In this document: in pieces, positions 31,999-40,979 of the stretch
Layout of the letters: each line of letters begins with the position of its first letter
Position numbering within the stretch: position 1 is the first letter of the stretch
Source of the DNA: Nannochloris sp. 'desiccata'
Lineage: Eukaryota > Chlorophyta > Trebouxiophyceae > Chlorellales > Chlorellaceae
Reading direction: 5' to 3'
NCBI GenBank assembly: GCA_019044685.2
Contig: JAGTXX020000003.1
Location: 1,178,001 to 1,242,000 of the forward strand
DNA length: 64,000 bases
Translations under genes and position numbers: made by a program
The notes under the pieces: generated by a model
What the model was told of the DNA's origin: nothing
The model's database searches: none
What the model saw: only the letters and a program-made list of their open reading frames with translations

Positions 31999-33965
31999 TT
32001 ACTTCTCTTCTTGTTCTTTTTCCTGCTCACGACCATCATCAAGATTAGTAACGGTACCATTCGCATTCTCAGCCTGCTCTTCTTCTTCTTCATCATCACC
32101 AAAGTATGGCTTGACTTCGTCTGTGCTCTTATAAGCAAGTTTTTTCCAACCAGGTAGATTTTTAGAGGCTTCATTCAAGCAAGAAATAATCTTCTTTACT
32201 GCTTCATTGGTACAACCCTTCGGTGGCATAGGAAAATTCAATGGAGGGTACTTTTCCTGCAAAGAAAACAAAGTAAAAATATGAAAAAGAAATACTAATT
32301 GGAGGAACATAAGAGAAAGAAAATATTGAAAACAGGCGAGCGCGTAAAAAATAAGATAAACTGTTTAGTTCAAGAGTATAAGGCAATAAAGCTTATTCTG
32401 TCTCCTCCTTCTTACCATATAATCTCGTTTATCAAAATGCCATGATCCAATCTTTCCAGGTGTAAACACTCCCTGTTCATTAAAATCATTTCCATACGTA
32501 AAATGAATGATATAGGCCTCCTTCCCATTTTCTGCTGTCAGTTGAGCATCCCATGGTGGCTGCAACATCAACTCTGGAACAAGCTCATACTCTACCACAG
32601 GCTCTACTTGTGTCGATGCAATACTCCATGCAAACATCTCTTGCACCCACCCCCATTTCGCATCTGCCTCTTCATCTTGTTTGATCGAAATAGAAAGATT
32701 TGACCAAATTTCAACCACGGGTTTTAATTGATCTTTATGAATCATCACAGGAGAATTCCCAATGGGAGCGAATTTATGAATCGGGACCTTCTTTTTATTA
32801 AATTTCTGGATAATATCGGAGTTCTCCTTGGATTGGGGTTCGATATAAAAGAACGGAAACGCTGCAGCTTTTGTAGGCGTCGCCCACAATGGTGGCGGTT
32901 TTATAAATATATGATCGGGCTCCGACATCAACACGTACTTTTCTGGGAAAGTATCTAAATATTTCTGCACCCATTGAAGTAACCCATATGGTCTGTTTAG
33001 GACTACGTATCCATTGACGATATCGTCCATTTCTGGGGGCAATGGATCGACTACAACAGTGGGGATCTCGTCCATGTACTCGTCTTCTACACCGCTATGA
33101 AGTAAGCGAGTAAATCCACCCATGGCGCTATCTGGGTTTTGCGCTTTAATTTTCTTGTACCAATAGTAGCACTGTAGAAAGAAATGGGGGGAGAAAATGG
33201 GTAGGTAAGAAAGATGATGGGTTATGAAGCTCATAATGCAGGTTTTGAAACAGGAGAGAAGGAAAGGTTTTTTTCTTTTGGAGAAGAGAAAAATAAAAAT
33301 AAGAGATGGACGGCGGGCGGCAAATGAAAGTTAAAAAATTACTAAATGATGAGATACTTGGCATTTCTTCGTACCATTCGTGCTTGCCATTGTACATACA
33401 TTCCTTCACTGACAGTGACAACGACGTGGTACTTATCAGTGCCATCAGAGGTGTTGTCTGTAGTACCGCTGCTCGACTTTTTATATGCTTTCAGGGACTC
33501 TTCTTGCATTTCTAGATAAACTTGATCATTACTGTCCTCTTCATCGTCACCAGAATGCAGTTCCTCGGTGGTAAGAGTAGCTAATTCATCATTGATTTGC
33601 TCTCTTTGCTCTGCATTTTCCTGTGCTTCTTGTAAAATTTCAGTCTCAGTCTCGTCCAACCGCCGCTCCTCTTCTTCAACAGCAAGCTCAGTTTCAAGTT
33701 GCTCTATTCCATCCTGTTCTGCAGGATCTACTAAGGATGAGAAATCGTGTTCTATTACATCTGCGCCCTGCTCATTTGTATAGGAACTGACAGTTGTTGT
33801 TTCAAACCCTTGATTGGCAGTGCGATATATTGGCAAACCAGAGCTGAAGCTGTCTGGAGATAAATTCAGTGATGCAATTATACTGATGGCGGCAATGAAG
33901 GCGATGGCAAGGCTTTTAGAAGATAGGAGTGAAGGCCGACTCAAGGTTGGCCGTCTGATCTTCAT
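31999..33965 (-). CDS. HPAT: Hydroxyproline O-arabinosyltransferase (HPAT/RDN1 family)
   Basis: Adds the first arabinose to hydroxyproline in extensins and signalling peptides, in the cis-Golgi. Exons 33375-33965, 32416-33171 and 31999-32256 give 534 residues from the ATG at 33965. A basic start and one helix (SLAIAFIAAISIIASLNL) make it type II; an acidic coiled stem of about 120 residues follows. The family core is complete: VTVSEGMYVQWQARM, CYYWYKKIKAQNPDSAMGGF, TRLLHSG, the metal-binding-like SEPDHIFIKPPP, FPFFYIEP, GNSPVMIHKDQL, LQPPWD, HFTYGNDF and IGSWHFDKRDYM. The tail is acidic. The frame stays open upstream of 33965 to a TTGCAG near 34033, so a further 5' exon is possible. Confidence 0.9.
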
Positions 33966-34192
33966 TTTATAAAAACCACAGGTTGCGAAGCCAAGGCACC
34001 AATAATTGGCACCTTGATGCTCTTTCGCGGCCTGCAATTTCAGGAAATTAAGTTGAAATAGGTTTTTGTCGCATAGATGGACCCTTAAAACTGCATTTTT
34101 TTGTTATTCACTTCAAACCAAGTCCACTGATTTTGATAGGTAAAGAATTTTTTAACGCATTTTAAATTCATATCATTATCGGGATTGACCAG

Positions 34193-36886
34193 ATGCATCA
34201 AATGATGTCGGGCATTGGCTCAGGAAGCCTTGTGCTCCGGCCAAGCTATCCCATTTTTAGATTAAAATCCAACTTTAGCACGCTATCGAGTCCAGATTCT
34301 AAGCTCGATGCGAACTCTAGTTTGTTATCGACACCACTAGAGCCGCGCAGAATGTTCATGCACGCTGTACCAATCAGATTACGACATAACATTTCACTGC
34401 AAGCGGCACAGAAAAATTCTGCCGACTACCCTACTGTCCTCGACGTAATTGTTCCTACCAGCCTCGATGCCCTGTGGAATTTTCTTTCAGATACTACACA
34501 TACTGGACTATTCATTCAGTTGCATCAAGCTCTTGAGAGCGAAAATTTCAGTATACAGATCGCCTCGCCGCTTTCGACCCACAAACTGCCTGTTTCACCT
34601 TTGGAGGAAGAAGAGGACATTCATCTAGTGCTTACTTTCACTACCCCGCTACCATTACTCTCACTACGAGCTCAAAATACTGAAAAATTACACATGCAAA
34701 GGGGTAATTCTAGCTTCCATAGCAATTCATTTTCTATATTGAGCACGTGTTCAACGATGGGCGTTCCTCTTGGCAATTGTTTTCTGAATAAATTAGAGTG
34801 GCATGCTGAAGCTATAGGCGTGAATGCAACGCATCTAACGATAAAAGCTCACACGGAGTTTATAGTCCCTGTCTTAGGTGTTTTACGCTCACAAATAGAA
34901 CGTGAATCTTTTAAAGGAATACAGAATTCTTACAAAATATTTGAAAACGTCCTCAAGGAGCAACAGTGGAATGGTTCTACCTCTGCAGCAACAGAAGAGG
35001 CAATTCCAGGGTCACAGCCTTCAGCTGTGGTTAGTAACTTAAAGAAATCAAGCGCGATGAGTACCGCCAGGTTTAGGCAGAAAAAGGCGAAAAATAATAA
35101 CACTCTTGGCAGCACCAGTCCTCTTGCAGCAAATGCTGACGCGCTCCCTCAAGACCGAAAGGACGTTGAAAAAGGAGAAGAAAAAGAAGCTAAATTTGTT
35201 GAAAAAGGAAAAGATGAAGCAGATCAAGACATAGAGGAGGAGGAGGAGGAAGAAGAAGAAGACCAGCCTTTAGAAACAAGCAAACGACCTCATAAACAAG
35301 CTTACTTTCACTTTCGTGGCAAAACGTTTAATGAAATAAAAACGTTAGCGACTGAAAAGTGGCCGACATGGGAAGATAATCGATTTTGGCTATTAAAATC
35401 TGGGTCGCATGGCGGTAGTGAAATGGTATCCTCTTGTCCTACCCCAGATGAAGCTGTGGGTATCATGTGGGCTATTGTTGCATACGTTTCTAGCCGGAAA
35501 CCTGGCACTCCGGTGCCTTCTACAGTATCCAGAGATCCTTTATTTAAAGGACTTATAGAATGTTTACGGGTTGCCAAGGCTAGGACACCTCCACAAGGGA
35601 CTCCAAGGATATTACGTGGTGGTGGTGGTAGAGCAGGGGCTGGAGGTAGGTCGGGTGGGCGTGGAGGTAGGGGTGCTGGTGGTAGGGGTGGAAAAGGTCG
35701 TAAGAACAGTAAGACAGCAGAGAATACGACCACCACCACCACCACCTCCGCCGCCGTCACCGCCACTTCTGAGGCGGCAGCTTGTCCTCCAGTTTTAAGC
35801 AATTCTTCCATCTCCTCCGCCATCTTCTGCATCGGATACATGGAAGCAGAAAGTGAATGGAGCAAAGAAATAGATGCTTTATGTTCTTTGATACCTATTG
35901 CAGAATTCTTCAAAGTAATCGACGTATACAATGTGATTTGGAGCTTGCGATCGAGCAGACATTGGACCCCTCATTTACCTATATTAGAAGCTGCAGTTGT
36001 CGGTTTGCTCAAAGATTTAGAGGATAATGAATGGAGTACACGGCAAATGAGACATGCTTCATATTGCGCCCAAGGACTGGTCCATTTTGGTCACGTCCCC
36101 AAAGAGTTATTAAGTTTGTTGGCACCACGAGTACTTAAAAACTGGGATTGGCGTGCAGCATGCAGCTTAGCATGGGCTTTAACCATATCTAATGAATTAG
36201 ACTCTCCGCTAGTACCGATAGTGTTTAAAGGAATCCAAGAGAATGCTGATGATGCATTGCAAAATGGATTTCACAAGCACGTGGCGCTCAGTAAGATATG
36301 GCAATTGTTGGCCAGTTTGGATCAAATGAGGCCTGGATCTTTATCTAAAAAGACCTGGGATACAAATATGCGTCGAGTAATTGACCTGGCTCAAGCGCAT
36401 TGGCAAGAGTTAGTCCACGAAGAGACGAAAGTCACCTCTGGAGTCCAAAAAGAAGTTTATCGATCGATGATGAGCATGGGGTACACTGCTGATTTAGAGT
36501 GCGCTGTGTGTGGTCTGTCCATTGACGTTGCAGTCCAGAAGATTAAACTCGCTGTCGAAGTGGACGGATTTTCACATTTTGCAAGAAATAGACCCAATCA
36601 AGCTGTGGGCAATAGCTTATGGAAGAAGAGATTTTTGGAAGCGAATGGCTGGTTGGCGGTAAATATCAATGTTAAAGACTGGTACAATAAACGTGGTGCA
36701 GGGGAGAAGAGGGAGTTTCTAAAGGAAGCAATCGCCCATGAAGAGGAGAAGAAAAAGGTGAAGGATGCTGCGAGGTTGAAAAGGAAGAAATATTGGAGGA
36801 CGTCGTTCCCTAGGACGAGAGCAAGACATGCTGCTGCGAAAAAAATGGCCATTGCTGCGAAAAGCAGTACCGTAGCAGCTACGTAA
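34193..36886 (+). CDS. VASt-RGG-RAP fusion protein, probably organellar
   Basis: Single uninterrupted frame of 897 residues. The N-terminus is Ser/Arg/Leu-rich like an organelle presequence. Residues about 80-265 resemble a VASt (START-like) domain: VLDVIVPTSLDALWNFLSDT, a beta-rich middle, MGVPLGNCFLNKLEWHAEAI and a closing helix (SQIERESFKGIQNSYKIFEN). An acidic run (EEEEEEEEDQ) and an Arg-Gly tract (GGRSGGRGGRGAGGRGGKGR, about 485-505) follow. Residues 540-780 are helical, with OPR/FAST-like character (WDWRAACSLAWALTIS). The RAP domain is at about 785-850: LAVEVDGFSHFARN, NSLWKKRFLEANGWLAVNIN, then a basic tail. RAP proteins act on organelle RNAs; VASt domains bind sterols or anionic lipids. 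Confidence 0.8.
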   Translation: MHQMMSGIGSGSLVLRPSYPIFRLKSNFSTLSSPDSKLDANSSLLSTPLEPRRMFMHAVPIRLRHNISLQAAQKNSADYPTVLDVIVPTSLDALWNFLSDTTHTGLFIQLHQALESENFSIQIASPLSTHKLPVSPLEEEEDIHLVLTFTTPLPLLSLRAQNTEKLHMQRGNSSFHSNSFSILSTCSTMGVPLGNCFLNKLEWHAEAIGVNATHLTIKAHTEFIVPVLGVLRSQIERESFKGIQNSYKIFENVLKEQQWNGSTSAATEEAIPGSQPSAVVSNLKKSSAMSTARFRQKKAKNNNTLGSTSPLAANADALPQDRKDVEKGEEKEAKFVEKGKDEADQDIEEEEEEEEEDQPLETSKRPHKQAYFHFRGKTFNEIKTLATEKWPTWEDNRFWLLKSGSHGGSEMVSSCPTPDEAVGIMWAIVAYVSSRKPGTPVPSTVSRDPLFKGLIECLRVAKARTPPQGTPRILRGGGGRAGAGGRSGGRGGRGAGGRGGKGRKNSKTAENTTTTTTTSAAVTATSEAAACPPVLSNSSISSAIFCIGYMEAESEWSKEIDALCSLIPIAEFFKVIDVYNVIWSLRSSRHWTPHLPILEAAVVGLLKDLEDNEWSTRQMRHASYCAQGLVHFGHVPKELLSLLAPRVLKNWDWRAACSLAWALTISNELDSPLVPIVFKGIQENADDALQNGFHKHVALSKIWQLLASLDQMRPGSLSKKTWDTNMRRVIDLAQAHWQELVHEETKVTSGVQKEVYRSMMSMGYTADLECAVCGLSIDVAVQKIKLAVEVDGFSHFARNRPNQAVGNSLWKKRFLEANGWLAVNINVKDWYNKRGAGEKREFLKEAIAHEEEKKKVKDAARLKRKKYWRTSFPRTRARHAAAKKMAIAAKSSTVAAT

Positions 36887-37286
36887 TGCTGCTATTTTAC
36901 AACGAGATGTACATCTTTTGGTATTAATTCTGGTGTATACTATGACTTTTATAACGTATGATTGCATTTTGTTTACGAGAATTCTTTTGTTGTAATAATT
37001 ATGTCACCTTCTACCAAGAGGCACCGCCGACCGTCCGGATTGATTTGAACAAGATGAATGGCCTGTTGCCTTGAAAGATCTGGCATAATTAAAATTTGTT
37101 TGAAACTGTACACCAAAAAACGAACTATTACAGGATGAAGAATCTATGTATATAACGCCCACAAATTCAGTTGATTTACGCTATTAATTAAATTGTGATC
37201 ATCTGAAATTCCAAAGCAGTTGCTCACAAGACGTGCAAAGACCCCTTCATATAAACCCTCATAAATATAAATTTAAGCTAGGAACC
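36887..37286. other. Intergenic, VASt-RAP 3' region and DNAJC17 promoter
   Basis: AT-rich 400 bases between two plus-strand genes; no feature recognised. Confidence 0.5.
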
Positions 37287-38580
37287 ATGTCTAGCGCTGA
37301 AGAAAACGCTTATGAAATTTTAGGCCTTCCTCAAGGCCCCGCTGCCACCGACAATGAAATCAAAAAGGTGAGTCTTATGTCCCAAGCCAACATGACAATA
37401 GAACATCCATTAATGCAGCTCCGAACTCCCCTCTCAGCATTCTTTATCTCCTACATCTTCCTTCAAAACACCTACAGGCCTATCGTAAACTCGCATTGAT
37501 CAAGCATCCAGACAAAAACCCCAACAATACCAATGCTGCTAATGAATTCGCTGCTCTACAAAGAGCCTACGACCTACTCACAGATGAAGAAGGTCGTAAA
37601 GCATTAGATGATTTCTTGAAAGCGCGTGCTGCACGTGCTGAGCGGACAGTCATTCATGATAAGAAAAGGGCGAGGATGGCGGAGGAGCTGAGAAAAAGAG
37701 AGCACGCGGCGGAAAATATGTCTGAAGAGGCCCAAGCAAAGGCTCGACTACAAGCAGAGATTGCACGCATGAGGCAAGCAGCAGTAGAAAAAGAAGCAAA
37801 ACAACGAGCAGCAGCTGCAGCCAATAGATCTGCTGGCGATAAAAAAAAAGAGCGGGAAGCAGCCGCTGTTGCTGTTTCTGGTGTCAGTGCTGATGTTGCT
37901 GAAGCCCTCACCAGGACTCTTAAAGTATCCTGGACTAGGCCAGGTATTGAATATACATCTACAGACTTACGTCGTATATTCTCTGTGCACGGAGAGGTAG
38001 AAGATGTTGTGCTTCGAGAAGGGAAAAAAAGAAAAGGGAGCGCATTGGTAGTGATGGCGACAAAAGAAGGGGCATCAAAAGCAGGAGAGAGTGTTCATGG
38101 AGAACTTAGTAATCCTCTTCTTGCGATACCGCTAACAAAGGTGATAGAAAGTTTGTGTACATGTCGGTTTCTGAGGCTTGCTTTTCACATTTTTTCTTTT
38201 CTTTTCATATTTTCCCTTTTTTTCTCCTCTTACAGGGTGCTTCTGGGCAAAGCAATGGAAGTACTGCAGCTGCACCAATACCATTATCTACGTCTACATC
38301 ATGTCTTACCGAAGCAATGCCACGACCAGCTCTTCCAAGGATGCCATCTCGACCTGCTCTTGGCCCTCGACCAGAAGCTCCTCTGTTCCCTGCCGGAGCA
38401 AAGCCTTCTATGGCTCGTGGTGGTGATACTAGTGGTATTAAGGGTCCAACGGCTCAGTTTGAGTCGTTTTCTTCGTTCCAGCCCAGCTCAAATGCAGCTA
38501 CAGCAGCAACAACAAGACAGGTTCCTGCTGTCGACGCAGCCGAGGTGAGACGACGGCAGGCTGAGAACGCAAAATATTGA
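37287..38580 (+). CDS. DNAJC17: DNAJC17-like J-domain and RRM protein
   Basis: Exons 37287-37367, 37478-38140 and 38236-38580 (GTGAGT and GTGATA donors) give 362 residues. The J-domain starts ENAYEILGLP, crosses the first intron at the KK/AYRKL junction and has the Hsp70-stimulating HPD (IKHPDKNPNN). A charged coiled region follows, then an RRM (LKVSWTRPGIEYTSTDLRRI, VHGEVEDVVLREGKKRKGSA). This order is that of DNAJC17/Cwc23, a nuclear co-chaperone tied to the spliceosome. The Pro/Ser-rich C-terminal exon (ALPRMPSRPALGPRPEAPLF) is typical of the family tail. Confidence 0.9.
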
Positions 38581-38996
38581 TTGCGCAGCTGCAGCAAGAG
38601 GAAGGCGATGAAAAGTTGATTTAATCGATGTTTATATTCGGAGAAAATGTGTAAATTGAATGAAAACTTTCAGATTTGTCATTGGGTAGAGGACTCCACC
38701 GGGCTCAGCTCCACAGGCTGTCCAGGCACACACAAATTGAATGACAAGGAAAGTAAATAAATTGTGTATCTTTTCTCGATCTGCATGTTTAGTAAAATTT
38801 ACAATATAATTTGAGCCACAAAATCCAGCGAAGAGGGTACTTACGGTCTCAACATGGGTGCAAGCAGGAGTTGATAATCGAATTGATTGATCCCCACCAT
38901 AGAGCAACGAAAACTACACGCATTTCGCATGCAGGCCTCCCAAATGGATTATACAATATTTACAAGCGGCAATTGAATCCTAGAATTCAACTCCCA
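38581..38996. other. Intergenic, DNAJC17 3' region and mTERF upstream region
   Basis: 416 bases. The mTERF frame is open upstream to 38811 but without an ATG, so the start is placed at 38997. No other feature seen. Confidence 0.45.
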
Positions 38997-40679
38997 ATGT
39001 TTCCCTGCTTACGCCTGACCTTCACGTCCAATGCCGTTGGCAATCTACCACAGCACCGCTCCTTTGCTCGCAAGGCACTCAAAATGCCCCACGCTACCCG
39101 GCGTGGCAGCACAACTATCGTACCTCTTCTAGAAGGGCAAATAGCTGATCAAAATACCCCTGTTATTGACGGTTCAGGCATGGAGTTCCTCTGCACCTTG
39201 GGCATCGACTCTGCCACAGCAGCAACACTCCTTGGAAAAGCCAACATCCCACTCGATGCCGCCCATCTTGAAGCTCTATGTTTTGTCCTTCATACTGTCG
39301 TACAAATCCCAGTGGCAAAGCTTCCAGAGCTTTTCCTCAATGCTGACGGAGAATTTTTAACTTTATCTTCTGCAGTCGTTGTGGCAAATTATAAAGCAAT
39401 ATGTGGAGCGTGGCCAAATGAACGACAGCTCCGTTACTCCGTAATTTCCTACCCTGCTATCTTAACATCGTCTTTTCCAAAGCAACTGCAACGCTGCCTA
39501 ACTTCCTTGAGGGATATGGGATTTAGCACTGCTCAAACAGCTGCTGCTGTCGTACGATGTCCTGAACTAACTAAATTGCATCGTTATGAGATCACAAGCG
39601 CGTTATCCCAATGCGGTATTATCATTAGTAAAGTAGAAGATTACGAAACGTTTGAAATGCTATCTAAAAATCCAAAGTTTTTGACCCCGAATGGAAGTAA
39701 AAGTTTAAATCTAATTCTCGAGGCGGTAAAGAAAGCAACTGGATTGACTTCGCAGCAGGCGCAGCATATCGTAGCACGCTGCCCTAATACAATTTTTCAG
39801 CAAGAAAAGAAGCATTTTAAAGAAATTGCGAATTTATTGACAGAGTTTGGCTTGACACAAGCTCAGATTGGCCAGGCTGCGCTGCTCTGGCCAAGTTTAT
39901 TATCCCGAAAAATCGAGAAATATCAAAAGGCATTAGAAATTTTGTCAAACTATAAAGTGACTCCAACGCAAGTAGCCGCCTATCCACAAGTATTTACGCA
40001 CGATACCGGCAGAGTTGTAGCCCCTAGACTCGCTTTTTTGAAGAAAACCGCTCCAGAAAAGGTGGCAGTACTCTCTTTAGCATCATTTTTCAGCTGTTCT
40101 GACGAAGTCTTTAGCGCTCAATTTAGTAAAAATGAGACTAAAACGTATCTGAAATATAAAGTGAAAGCTTTTGTGAAGTACCAGATGGTAATGAACAACG
40201 CTGCTGCTGTTGCTACAGAAGATAGTACAAAGCTAGGAGAGGTGTTTAGTGATTTTTCAGACGACGAAGAAGAAAGCAGTGTCGGCGCCCACAGAGGGAA
40301 TGCCAACATCAAAGTTGTAGTTTCTAAAGCTTCTACAGATCTTAAGAAGATTGTGGGTCATAAATCTTTGCCGCAACAGAAGCAAGAGAAAGATAGTAGA
40401 AAAATACCGCCTCTGGTGGTGTCGAAACAGCCTTCTTCTTTGTCAACAGAGGGCACTCAAAAACAAGTGACAGCCGAAGAGAAAAATGGAAGCAATCATG
40501 AAAACCGAAAACGACAGCAGCACCAACAGCCGCAACGACGTTTCATTAAACGTCCTAACAACGCTCCTAAACAGAAGAATAATGGACAACAACAGCAACA
40601 ACAAAAATTACAGCGTCTAACCCCCGAGCAGATTGAAAAATCGAAAGAGAAGATGAAAATAAATAAAACCGATCGATAA
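38997..40679 (+). CDS. mTERF-family organelle transcription/RNA factor
   Basis: 560 residues from the first in-frame ATG. mTERF proteins bind organelle nucleic acids through a superhelix of ~30-residue repeats. At least six repeats are visible by their Pro-x-Leu pattern: SYPAILTSSFPKQLQ, RCPELTKLHRYEI, KNPKFLTPNG, RCPNTIFQQEKKHF, LWPSLLSRKIEKYQKALEIL and AYPQVFTHDTGRVVAPRLAF. The N-terminus (MFPCLRLTFTSNAVGNLPQH) is basic and acid-free, fitting plastid or mitochondrial import. After residue ~400 comes an acidic patch (DFSDDEEESS), then a long Lys/Gln/Asn-rich tail, unusual in length for the family and possibly nucleic-acid binding. Confidence 0.85.
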   Translation: MFPCLRLTFTSNAVGNLPQHRSFARKALKMPHATRRGSTTIVPLLEGQIADQNTPVIDGSGMEFLCTLGIDSATAATLLGKANIPLDAAHLEALCFVLHTVVQIPVAKLPELFLNADGEFLTLSSAVVVANYKAICGAWPNERQLRYSVISYPAILTSSFPKQLQRCLTSLRDMGFSTAQTAAAVVRCPELTKLHRYEITSALSQCGIIISKVEDYETFEMLSKNPKFLTPNGSKSLNLILEAVKKATGLTSQQAQHIVARCPNTIFQQEKKHFKEIANLLTEFGLTQAQIGQAALLWPSLLSRKIEKYQKALEILSNYKVTPTQVAAYPQVFTHDTGRVVAPRLAFLKKTAPEKVAVLSLASFFSCSDEVFSAQFSKNETKTYLKYKVKAFVKYQMVMNNAAAVATEDSTKLGEVFSDFSDDEEESSVGAHRGNANIKVVVSKASTDLKKIVGHKSLPQQKQEKDSRKIPPLVVSKQPSSLSTEGTQKQVTAEEKNGSNHENRKRQQHQQPQRRFIKRPNNAPKQKNNGQQQQQQKLQRLTPEQIEKSKEKMKINKTDR

Positions 40680-40979
40680 ACACCTACCTGCACAGGCAGC
40701 CACAGCAGAGCTTTCAGTTGCGCCCTGATGCTTGTTGCTACTAACTTTATTATTTGTGGAATTGATAATTTTCATTGCAGTATCCATTTTTTACTTATTC
40801 TTTAACATTTGAGTATTCTACACTGAATTATTTGTATTTCTTTAAGCTGCTAAAGCTACCGATTGCTTAATAACAATTTACAAAAATGCCGTGAAGGCGG
40901 CAGCCTGCCTCCTGAGGAGATGAAACAAAAGCCCTTCAGTTATTCTTCTGTGTTATTACTGTTGATTGTATCGCCTTCA
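40680..40979. other. Intergenic between convergent genes
   Basis: 300 bases of shared 3' region between mTERF and serine carboxypeptidase. No feature recognised. Confidence 0.5.
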
